Shown here: piece after piece, positions 52,972-60,191 of the stretch | Layout: each line of letters begins with the position of its first letter | Position numbering within the stretch: position 1 is the first letter of the stretch | Origin: Paenimyroides viscosum | GTDB lineage: Bacteria; Bacteroidota; Bacteroidia; Flavobacteriales; Flavobacteriaceae | Direction: 5' to 3' | DNA: 64,000 bases | Assembly (NCBI RefSeq): GCF_003858535.1 | Contig: NZ_RQTJ01000004.1 | Span: 1-64,000, forward strand | Made by a program: the position numbers and the translations under genes | Notes under the pieces: generated by a model | What the model saw: only the letters and a program-made list of their open reading frames with translations | Told to the model about the DNA's origin: nothing | Database searches by the model: none

Positions 52972-53850
52972 ATGTATCATAAAATACTATCCGTTCTACT
53001 GTGTGTATTTTTTATCAGTTGTAATAAATCAGAAAATGATAGAACCATTGATTTTTCCAAAGACCGCGATTTTAGAATTATCAATGTTTTTAACGAACAG
53101 ATGTATGCCGATTTAGAGCAAAGGCTTCCAGATAACATTAAACCCGACGCCGAAAGTGAAGAATCGTACGTAACTTATTCTTATTTATCGCTTAAATCTA
53201 ATAAAGAATATACTTTCTTGATTGGAAATAAATTTATGTACGGAACTTATTCTGTAATCAATAAAGATGAAATCTTATTAAAATCAGAAGAATTTGGCGA
53301 TATTCCTTTAAAAATTATGAAGGAAGAAAACGGTTGCATTCAAATTCATGGAGATTTTAAAGCTTACAAAAGCGATATGATGATTGAGTTAGATGGAAAC
53401 ACGAAGTATTATTTAAACCTAAATACTGATTTTGAAAAATTGGGAAAAGAAAATGATATTCGATCTGTAGCATTTAACCAATGGCGCTTTGAACCGCAAC
53501 AAAAAGAAACCGACGACGAAATTAAAAACCGCTTAATTTTAAACTTAAAATATATAGCTGCTTATATGCGCGTGCACATGTACGGCGGCTTCAATCAAAT
53601 TCATACTGCAGGAATTCATTCGCCTTTTCTTTATGCAAAAAATGGTTTGTTTTTGTATGAATGGCAGCGTGTACCTTATTTCTGGAAACATGTTTTTCAT
53701 GATGAAAAAGATGCTAAAAAAGCTTTTAAACTTTTACACAAAACATTTAATGAAGTAGAAGCGCCAAAGTTTATTGATAATTGGCTGGCTTACAACGAAA
53801 GTTGCTTGCAAATCGTAATTAAAAAACTTGAAGACGAAGATAATCTTTAA
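52972..53850 (+). CDS. Hypothetical lipoprotein
   Basis: I do not recognise this 292-residue protein. It has a lipoprotein signal FFISC (Cys17), a first domain of beta strands with conserved-looking aromatic residues, and a helical second half containing VHMYGGFNQIHTAGIHSP and YEWQRVPYFWKHVFHD. The second half, rich in W, H and Y, could be a binding site. It is probably attached to the outer membrane facing the periplasm. It is a single gene ended by a good terminator. Confidence 0.72.
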   Translation: MYHKILSVLLCVFFISCNKSENDRTIDFSKDRDFRIINVFNEQMYADLEQRLPDNIKPDAESEESYVTYSYLSLKSNKEYTFLIGNKFMYGTYSVINKDEILLKSEEFGDIPLKIMKEENGCIQIHGDFKAYKSDMMIELDGNTKYYLNLNTDFEKLGKENDIRSVAFNQWRFEPQQKETDDEIKNRLILNLKYIAAYMRVHMYGGFNQIHTAGIHSPFLYAKNGLFLYEWQRVPYFWKHVFHDEKDAKKAFKLLHKTFNEVEAPKFIDNWLAYNESCLQIVIKKLEDEDNL

Positions 53851-53857
53851 GAAAATC

Positions 53858-53888
53858 AAAAGCCTCAATTTAATATTGAGGCTTTTAA
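53858..53888. terminator. Bidirectional terminator between the 52972 lipoprotein and the transglycosylase gene
   Basis: AAAAGCCTCAAT (53858-53869) and ATTGAGGCTTTT (53875-53886) form a perfect 12-base stem with a five-base loop. The genes on each side converge on it. Confidence 0.9.
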
Positions 53889-53896
53889 TCTATAAA

Positions 53897-54787
53897 TTAT
53901 TTCCTTTTATAACCTTCGGTAGGAATTTGTATGTTGTAAGATTTACTGCCGTTTACAATCAAAGAAGTGTCAATTAACCAAGGATTGTACAACTTTAAAA
54001 GTTTGTAATTGATACCTTGCTCTAATGCCCATTTTTGTAGATCGTCTATGTTTGAATTTACAGCAACGGTTTTAGTTTTCACAGGCTGATACAATTCATC
54101 TTTAGAAAAAACATAACCGTATTTGTCTGCATTATTCATAATTTCCTTTAAAGCCAAAATCCTAAAAACGTAGCGCGATGTTTCTTCGTTTAAAAATAAA
54201 TCGTAATAATCGGTAACGCCTTGCGCAATTTGCTGGCGTTCAACACCTGCCATTCCTCTGTTATATGCAGCCGCTACCAATGTCCAATTTCCAAATTTAG
54301 CATAAGCTCTTTTTAAATAAACACACGCAGCTTCGGTAGCTTTAATTACATCGTATCGTTCATCAACGGTGCTGCTTACTTCCAAATTATATTCTTTAGC
54401 CGTTTCGGGCATAAATTGCCAAAAACCTTTAGCGCCTGCGCTTGATGTTGCATTGGTTAACGCACTTTCTATTACACACAAATATTTAAAATCGTTTGGA
54501 ATACCGTTGCGCTTTAAAATAGGTTCAATATCAGCAAAATGTCTGTTAGCCCTTTTAATAATTAGGCTTGTTGCAGAATGCAGGTTAATGTTCACCATCA
54601 TTTCACGATCTAAACGCTCTCTTACATCAATAATTTCCAAAGGCACACGCTCACCGCAGAAATCGGCATTCTTTATATAGAAGTTTGTTTCAGATGCATT
54701 TTTTTCAACAGTCGTAAACTGATAAAAACCAGCCGACAATGCAACTACACCAACTATTAAAGCAATTTTTTTATACGTTTTTTTCAT
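53897..54787 (-). CDS. MltD-like lytic transglycosylase
   Basis: The 296-residue protein has an N-terminal signal or anchor helix (about 8-25), a long helical lead, and a lysozyme-like SLT domain with catalytic Glu107 in YLCVIESAL, then SSAGAKGFWQFMP, ATEAACVYLKRAY and AAAYNRG. The end from about residue 240 holds one weak LysM-like part (NIDDLQKWALEQGINYKLLKL read in two pieces). It cuts peptidoglycan glycan strands in the periplasm, probably as a membrane-bound enzyme. It is two bases after the alpha/beta hydrolase gene stop. Confidence 0.88.
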   Translation of the reverse strand: MKKTYKKIALIVGVVALSAGFYQFTTVEKNASETNFYIKNADFCGERVPLEIIDVRERLDREMMVNINLHSATSLIIKRANRHFADIEPILKRNGIPNDFKYLCVIESALTNATSSAGAKGFWQFMPETAKEYNLEVSSTVDERYDVIKATEAACVYLKRAYAKFGNWTLVAAAYNRGMAGVERQQIAQGVTDYYDLFLNEETSRYVFRILALKEIMNNADKYGYVFSKDELYQPVKTKTVAVNSNIDDLQKWALEQGINYKLLKLYNPWLIDTSLIVNGSKSYNIQIPTEGYKRK

Positions 54788-54789
54788 AT

Positions 54790-55443
54790 TTATTTTTCTA
54801 AAATTTCCAATAGCTTTTTATTGATCCATTTTGCGTTTACAAGCACCATAACATGCGTTCCGTTCTCTAAAAACTCGGCGTTTTTAATTCGTTTATGTGG
54901 AAAAATATGATCTTTTGTTCCGTGTAAATGATACACATTTTCAACTGGATTTTTGTTTTCCCATGAAATTACGGACTTAAATGCCCAATCTAAATAATTT
55001 ACAGAACGAATAGATAGATATTTGTGGTACATATCGATACGCTGATGGATTTTTTTTGAAGATACTATTTTTTTTGTAACATTTTCAATTAAAGTAATAT
55101 ATGATGTTGGAAAAAATCGATAAAGTTTCCATTTTTTAGCCCAATGTATCCTAACCGGAAATTCCGATGGATCTTTTACACTTGATATTATAATTACTTT
55201 TTCTACAGATATAATCTTGGCAATTTCCTGTACAATGATTCCACCGAACGAAACGCCGATTAAAATAGGGTTCTCTAAAGTAATTTGCAAAGCAATGCGC
55301 TCGCTGTATTTTTGCAATGATTCGTCTTTTTCAGGTTCAAACCAATCAATAAAATGGAGGTTGTATTTTGAATCATCCAATTTAATATTTTCAAAAATGT
55401 CACAATTTGCAGCCATTCCCGGCATAAAATAGATGTTTTTCAT
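54790..55443 (-). CDS. Alpha/beta hydrolase
   Basis: The 217-residue protein has the fold in short form: an N-terminal strand IYFMPGMAANCDIFE, the nucleophile elbow GVSFGG with Ser around residue 64, a central helix region, and a late pair LHGTKDHIFP (Asp) and ENGTHVMVL (His). No signal peptide is seen. The substrate is unknown. It is followed on the same strand by the transglycosylase gene after two bases, suggesting an operon, though a functional link is not obvious. Confidence 0.78.
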   Translation of the reverse strand: MKNIYFMPGMAANCDIFENIKLDDSKYNLHFIDWFEPEKDESLQKYSERIALQITLENPILIGVSFGGIIVQEIAKIISVEKVIIISSVKDPSEFPVRIHWAKKWKLYRFFPTSYITLIENVTKKIVSSKKIHQRIDMYHKYLSIRSVNYLDWAFKSVISWENKNPVENVYHLHGTKDHIFPHKRIKNAEFLENGTHVMVLVNAKWINKKLLEILEK

Positions 55444-55619
55444 CTAAATAAATTTGTAATTATGGATACTGTTTTGCATTATTAAAAACTATTTCATTAA
55501 TTTGCAATCAAAATAAATAAGAAATTAAGTTTTAATTTTTAATAATTCTTTATTTTCATTAAAATTCATTTCTTACCGAAAGAACCTTTGAAATATATAA
55601 AAATAGAAAAAAATGTTAT

Positions 55620-55901
55620 ATGGAATTTAAAAACAATGAACTGTTAAGACAGTTTGAATGTAGATGTGGCGACAGATTTGTAATTATTGAATACTCTATA
55701 CAAGAACGAAAACTTTTTTTAACCAAACTAAACCCTAATGGATGTGAAGATGAAGTGTTAATTAATGATTTTATTAAAGGCATTTTAGATCAGGCAGAAG
55801 AAAAAAAATTGCGAATTGTACCAGTAAACTCAGGTATTGTTGCATTTTTTAAGAAAAATCCAAGTTATAGGGAGTTATTAGCTGCAGGAATTAAAATATA
55901 A
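55620..55901 (+). CDS. Small GNAT-like protein, probably degenerate YidJ-type
   Basis: The 93-residue protein resembles the short GCN5-related N-acetyltransferase family (PF14542) at its end: LRIVPVNSGIVAFFKKNPSY then ELLAAGI corresponds to the usual VVP..PFV..Y/F.K.HPEY.DL. In the acetyl-CoA-binding region, where relatives have a glycine-rich RGKGIA, this protein reads VLINDFIKGILD, so the pyrophosphate loop is not recognisable. It may be non-catalytic or a diverged subgroup. It is a single gene that meets clpS at a shared terminator. Confidence 0.5.
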   Translation: MEFKNNELLRQFECRCGDRFVIIEYSIQERKLFLTKLNPNGCEDEVLINDFIKGILDQAEEKKLRIVPVNSGIVAFFKKNPSYRELLAAGIKI

Positions 55902-55905
55902 ATCA

Positions 55906-55938
55906 TAAAAAATCCCGAAACTTTCGGGATTTTTTTAT
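55906..55938. terminator. Bidirectional terminator between the 55620 gene and clpS
   Basis: AATCCCGAAA (55911-55920) and TTTCGGGATT (55922-55931) form a ten-base stem flanked by A and T tracts. Confidence 0.9.
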
Positions 55939-56210
55939 TGTATTTCGACACTTAAACCGGCATCTAACAAAGCAGAACACATTGGCACCAAATCTATTAT
56001 ATCACCCGATTTTACATCACATTTGCCTTTGTAATGAACCAGCATTGCACATTGTTCCGCCTGTAAAGCTTCATGATTACAAACTTTAACCAAGGTTTCA
56101 ATAACATGGTCAAAAGTATTTACATCGTCATTAAAGAGAACAATTGTATTTTGATTACCTAATAATTCTTCAATTTTTACTTCTTCTAAGATTTGCTCTT
56201 TTGTACTCAT
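55935..56210 (-). CDS. clpS: ATP-dependent Clp protease adapter ClpS
   Basis: The 91-residue protein contains the ClpS core: VLFNDDVNTFDHVIETL (N-degron pocket with the conserved NDD..T), a middle helix with the histidine NHEALQAEQCAMLVHYKG, and an end strand LSVEIQ. It delivers proteins with destabilising N-terminal residues to the Clp protease. It follows prmA after two bases on the minus strand, an order seen in flavobacteria. Length is normal. Confidence 0.93.
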   Translation of the reverse strand: MSTKEQILEEVKIEELLGNQNTIVLFNDDVNTFDHVIETLVKVCNHEALQAEQCAMLVHYKGKCDVKSGDIIDLVPMCSALLDAGLSVEIQ

Positions 56211-56212
56211 TT

Positions 56213-57055
56213 TTACTTCTTTATAAATTTTAACGACGCCCAGTTATTTCGTTCTAACTGATAGTCTAAAAACATATTTTGTTGGTTTGCAGCTTCTTCA
56301 ATCGCAGCAATATCTTCTGTGTAAAATCCGCTGAATAAAATAATACCGCCGGTTTTTAATGTTTTGGCATAAGCTTCCATATCATTCAGTAAAATATTAC
56401 GGTTAATGTTGGCTATAACCAAATCGTATTTGTTTGTTTTGTCTGCCAATAAATCTGCATCGCCTTCATAAACGTCGATATTTTTAATATTATTGCGTTC
56501 TGCATTTTCTATAGAATTTAAATAACACCAATTGTCAATATCAATAGCATCGGCATGTTTTGCACCTTTCATTAATGCTAGAATGGCTAAAATAGCAGTT
56601 CCGCAACCCATATCTAACACTTCCATATTGGTAACATCTATATTTAATAAATGTTTCATCATCATAAAAGTAGTTTCGTGGTGTCCTGTTCCAAAACTCA
56701 TTTTTGGTTCGATCACGATTTCATACAGAACGTTTTTAGCTTCGTGGAACGGTGCGCGAACATAGCAAAGATCGTCTACATTAATAGGTTCAAAGTTTTT
56801 TTCCCATTCTTCGTTCCAGTTAACTTGTTCTATTTCTTCGGTTTGATAGGAAACTTTAAACTCCGGATTACTCAAAATATAAACATCATTCAACAAATCT
56901 GTTGTGTTGTCGTGTTCTTGAATATATGCAGATAATCCTTCTTCGGTTTCCACAAAACTGTCAAACGCCAATTCGCCTAATTCGGCTAATAATATATCTG
57001 CACCTGGTTCTTTTGGTTCTATTTTAAAATGATATGCTATGTATTTAGATTCCAT
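56213..57055 (-). CDS. prmA: Ribosomal protein L11 methyltransferase
   Basis: The 280-residue protein has the PrmA layout: an N-terminal substrate-recognition domain, then the methyltransferase domain with FGTGHHETTFMMMKHLL, the SAM-binding VLDMGCGTAILAILALMKGA (split here as VLDMGCGTAILAILA and LMKGA), an acidic DAIDIDNWC strand end, and LVIANINRNILL, which includes the N-I-N motif. It trimethylates ribosomal protein L11. It starts the two-gene prmA-clpS operon. Confidence 0.94.
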   Translation of the reverse strand: MESKYIAYHFKIEPKEPGADILLAELGELAFDSFVETEEGLSAYIQEHDNTTDLLNDVYILSNPEFKVSYQTEEIEQVNWNEEWEKNFEPINVDDLCYVRAPFHEAKNVLYEIVIEPKMSFGTGHHETTFMMMKHLLNIDVTNMEVLDMGCGTAILAILALMKGAKHADAIDIDNWCYLNSIENAERNNIKNIDVYEGDADLLADKTNKYDLVIANINRNILLNDMEAYAKTLKTGGIILFSGFYTEDIAAIEEAANQQNMFLDYQLERNNWASLKFIKK

Positions 57056-57112
57056 TTACAATTACTTAACGATTATTTAATATTGTATTTTTAAACACTA
57101 CAAAATTACTCA

Positions 57113-57120
57113 TACTTTTG
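57113..57120 (+). promoter_or_regulatory. -7-like box of the porin gene
   Basis: TACTTTTG matches TAnnTTTG and ends 21 bases before ATG 57142. It includes the TTG at 57118, so that codon is unlikely to be the start. Confidence 0.45.
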
Positions 57121-57141
57121 CACAATAGTTTAATAAAACGT

Positions 57142-58365
57142 ATGAAAAAGATTATTTTTTTATTAAGTATGTTAAGTTTTGGTGCTGTTAATGCCCAAAT
57201 AGATACAAAAAAGGATATAGAAGATATAAAGATTTCTTCATTACCTTATTACAGTTATGGTAAAGGATTAGGAATGACATCGGCAGATAGTTTGTTTCAG
57301 TTAAACATTCGTTTTAGAATGCAAAATAGGGTAACTTATTTTGATTATGAAGAACAAGAATCAAATTACGAAGCACAGATTAGAAGATTGCGCTTACGTT
57401 TAGATGGATACGTGGGTAATCCAAAATTTCAATATGCCTTACAACTTTCTTTTTCACCAGGCGATGTTGGTGAAATTGAAGAAGGTAAAAATTTGAACAT
57501 TATACGTGATGCGGTTGTAAGTTATAACCCAAATAAAAATTGGAGTTTTCTTTTCGGACAAACAAAGTTACCGGGTAACCGTCAACGTGTAAATTCATCG
57601 GGATCTTTACAGCTAACAGATAGATCTATTAATAATGCGCAGTTTAATATTGATCGTGATTTTGGTTTTCAGGCGAATTATTTTCAACAGCAAAAAGATC
57701 AGTTTTCATATAACATAAAAACAGCAGTATCTTCTGGAAACGGTAGAAATTGGAGTGGAAAAGACAACAATGTTGCGTTAACCGGAAAATTAGAATTATT
57801 GCCTTTTGGTACTTTTAAGAAAGGTGGAGATTATTTTGAAGGAGATATTCAACGTGAAGAAAAACCAAAAGTAATGCTTTCAGGTGTTTTACATAAAAAC
57901 TTTGATGCCAATGCAGCGCGTGGTCAACAAGGAGATAAATTGTATGAAAATAGAAATTTACAATCGGTTTTTATAGATGCAATTGGTAAATACAATGGTT
58001 GGGCGGGTATGGTTTCTTATATGAACCGCACAACAGACAATCCGTTAACAGTGGGTGAGAATAGTGATGGTTTACAAGAAACGCGATATGTTTTTGCAGG
58101 TGAGGGTATGGATTATCAGTTAAGTTATACTTTTCCGGTTTCACATTACGAAATTATTGGTAGATTTTCTACACAAAACGTAAACGATGCCATTTATAAA
58201 TTAAATGTTCCAAACCAGAAACAATATAGTTTTGGTGTAACAAAATACATTTGGGAACACGCTTTTAAAGTTCAGGCAGAAGTTACCTACGATGATTTAA
58301 GTTATCATACGGGCGATCAAAAAAACAACTGGTATGTACGTTTCCAAATTGAAATAGGAATTTAA
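57142..58365 (+). CDS. Phosphate-selective porin OprO/OprP-family outer-membrane protein
   Basis: The 407-residue protein has a Sec signal MKKIIFLLSMLSFGAVNA and a 16-strand-type barrel. Family blocks are FRMQNRVTYFDYEE, RRLRLRLDGYVGNPKF, WSFLFGQTKLPGNRQR and the end WYVRFQIEIGI. OprO/P-like porins take up phosphate or polyphosphate in Pseudomonas, but in Bacteroidetes the substrate is often unknown. I start at ATG 57142, which gives a clean signal peptide; TTG 57118 would add eight residues and lies inside a -7 box. Confidence 0.87.
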   Translation: MKKIIFLLSMLSFGAVNAQIDTKKDIEDIKISSLPYYSYGKGLGMTSADSLFQLNIRFRMQNRVTYFDYEEQESNYEAQIRRLRLRLDGYVGNPKFQYALQLSFSPGDVGEIEEGKNLNIIRDAVVSYNPNKNWSFLFGQTKLPGNRQRVNSSGSLQLTDRSINNAQFNIDRDFGFQANYFQQQKDQFSYNIKTAVSSGNGRNWSGKDNNVALTGKLELLPFGTFKKGGDYFEGDIQREEKPKVMLSGVLHKNFDANAARGQQGDKLYENRNLQSVFIDAIGKYNGWAGMVSYMNRTTDNPLTVGENSDGLQETRYVFAGEGMDYQLSYTFPVSHYEIIGRFSTQNVNDAIYKLNVPNQKQYSFGVTKYIWEHAFKVQAEVTYDDLSYHTGDQKNNWYVRFQIEIGI

Positions 58366-58381
58366 TTACGACATAAAACAT

Positions 58382-58414
58382 AAAAAAAATCGAACATTAC
58401 GTTCGATTTTTTTT
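58382..58414. terminator. Bidirectional terminator between the porin and symporter genes
   Basis: AAAAAAAATCGAAC (58382-58395) and GTTCGATTTTTTTT (58401-58414) form a 14-base stem with a five-base loop. It overlaps the symporter stop codon and serves both converging genes. Confidence 0.9.
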
Positions 58415-60082
58415 GTTAAATATAGTTTGTAAAATAAAACCTATAATTATTACAGCAAATACACCAATTGGATTAAGCCACAAATAACTTATTACGTCTA
58501 AATAGTAAATGTATATTACCAATATTTGCGCAGCAATGGCACCCCAAAAAGTTGCTTTAGCTTTTATATATTTAAAGAAGAAGGCTATTAAGAAAATTCC
58601 TAAAACGGTTCCATAGAAAATAGATCCAATGATGTTTACCAACTGAATTAAATTCTCGAACAACGTAATAACACAAGCCGCCAAAATACAGATGATTCCC
58701 CAGAAAATAACAAGATACTTGGTAACTTTTAAATAATGGGTTTCAGATAAATTGGGTTTGTACGTTTTGTAGATATCAATTGCCGAACTTGATGCCACTG
58801 CATACAGTCCCGAAGCTGAACTTGACATGGCTGCAGAAAAAATCATTGCCAGTAAAAATCCGATAATTCCGTGTGGCAGGTAATTCAAAATAAAATAAAT
58901 AAACACATAATCTTTATCGTTAGTTTCTGCTTTACTATCAACTTTTGTAATAATATCGCGGGCATTTTTCCGCAACTGAACTTCGTTTTCGTTTAAAGTA
59001 ACCAATTTTTCTTCTAACATTTCGTTTTCAAAACCTTGGTTTAACTGTCCGGTGTAAATCTGCGTTACTTCTTTCTTTTCGTTCAATAAATCTTTCAGTT
59101 GAATTTCCAAACTACGGTACTCTTCGTTGTATTCAGAATTAATTACTTTTGATGTATTTACCGGATTAAAATGCAATGGCGCCTGATAAAAATGGAAAAA
59201 GATAAAAACCATAACACCAACCAACAGAATAAAAAACTGCATGGGTACTTTTAAAATTCCGTTCATTAGCAAGCCCATCTGCGTTTCTTTGATGCTTTTT
59301 CCAGAAAGATATCGACCAACCTGTGACTGATCGGTTCCAAAATAAGCCAACATTAAAAAGAAACCTGCCGTTAAACCATTCCACAATGTGTATGTTTCAG
59401 TAAAATCGGTCGAGAAATTAAGCAGTTCTAATTTTCCTTCGATCTTTGCTACATTAAAAACGTTTACAAAAGTTACTTCTTCGGGCAAGCGAAACAAAAT
59501 AATAAAGAACGTTAAAAACATTCCTGCCATTATTACAAATGCTTGTTGCTTTTGAGTGATGTTCAATGCCTTTGTTCCACCAAAATAGGTGTAAAATATA
59601 ATTACGATACCAATTGATACAATGATAGAGGTTAGATCCCAATTTAAAATCGAAGATAGAATAATTGCCGGAGCATAAATGGTAATTCCTGTACCAATGC
59701 TTCGTTGAATAAGGAAAATAACCGAAGCTAGTGTCCGCGTTTTTAAATCGAAACGTTCTTCTAAAAACTCGTAAGCCGTGTAAACTTTCAATCTGTGGAA
59801 AACAGGAATAAAAACCATACAAATAACCACCATTGCCAACGGTAAACCAAAATAGAACTGTACAAAGCCCATTCCGTCGTGATACGCCTGACCAGGAGTC
59901 GATAAAAAAGTAATTGCACTTGCCTGCGTTGCCATGACCGACAAACCTACCGTAAACCAATTGGTACTTTGGTTTGCCAAAATATATTCCTGAATGTTTT
60001 TGCTTCCGCGGGTTTTAAAGGTTCCGTATAAAACAATAAACAACAAGGTGCTTAAAAGTATAATCCAGTCTAATAATTCCAT
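58397..60082 (-). CDS. Sodium:solute symporter (SSS family)
   Basis: The 561-residue protein has about 13 membrane helices of the LeuT-type sodium symporter fold, with ASAITFLSTPGQAYHDG, FGGTKALNITQKQQ and a DQSQVGRYLS region, plus MIFSAAMSSSASGLYAVASS late in the chain (sodium-binding serines). A hydrophilic, glutamate-rich and partly coiled insertion lies at about residues 311-390 between two helices. The substrate is unknown; sugar or sialic-acid-type import is common in this branch. It begins one base after the small membrane protein gene in the PIG-L operon. Confidence 0.9.
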   Translation of the reverse strand: MELLDWIILLSTLLFIVLYGTFKTRGSKNIQEYILANQSTNWFTVGLSVMATQASAITFLSTPGQAYHDGMGFVQFYFGLPLAMVVICMVFIPVFHRLKVYTAYEFLEERFDLKTRTLASVIFLIQRSIGTGITIYAPAIILSSILNWDLTSIIVSIGIVIIFYTYFGGTKALNITQKQQAFVIMAGMFLTFFIILFRLPEEVTFVNVFNVAKIEGKLELLNFSTDFTETYTLWNGLTAGFFLMLAYFGTDQSQVGRYLSGKSIKETQMGLLMNGILKVPMQFFILLVGVMVFIFFHFYQAPLHFNPVNTSKVINSEYNEEYRSLEIQLKDLLNEKKEVTQIYTGQLNQGFENEMLEEKLVTLNENEVQLRKNARDIITKVDSKAETNDKDYVFIYFILNYLPHGIIGFLLAMIFSAAMSSSASGLYAVASSSAIDIYKTYKPNLSETHYLKVTKYLVIFWGIICILAACVITLFENLIQLVNIIGSIFYGTVLGIFLIAFFFKYIKAKATFWGAIAAQILVIYIYYLDVISYLWLNPIGVFAVIIIGFILQTIFNKKNRT

Positions 60083-60083
60083 A

Positions 60084-60191
60084 TTAATTGCTAAAATGCA
60101 TTATAAAATAAAAAAGAATAATGTAAAAAACATTAATTAAAAGCACAATGCTGTAGCTTCTTCGCCATTTAATCCATTTAAAATCACTCAT
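60084..60191 (-). CDS. Small 35-residue membrane protein between the PIG-L and symporter genes
   Basis: A short frame runs from ATG (60191-60189) to TAA (60086-60084). The product starts MSDFKWIKWRRSYSIVLL, continues through a hydrophobic INVFYIILFYFIM segment and ends HFSN, so it is a single-span protein with a tryptophan/arginine-rich cytoplasmic start (positive-inside). The start overlaps the end of the PIG-L gene by eight bases and the stop is one base from the symporter start, as expected for a real, translationally coupled gene. I know no family name. It could be a subunit or stabiliser of the symporter. Confidence 0.65.
   Translation of the reverse strand: MSDFKWIKWRRSYSIVLLINVFYIILFYFIMHFSN

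Noticed and set aside
57118..57141. TTG start for the porin at 57118
   Set aside because: It lies inside a TAnnTTTG box and would put eight residues before an otherwise ideal signal peptide at 57142.
59454..59960. A 168-residue minus-strand frame within the symporter gene
   Set aside because: It is in another frame of the same strand, is rich in cysteine and tryptophan in no known order, and the symporter frame is fully supported.
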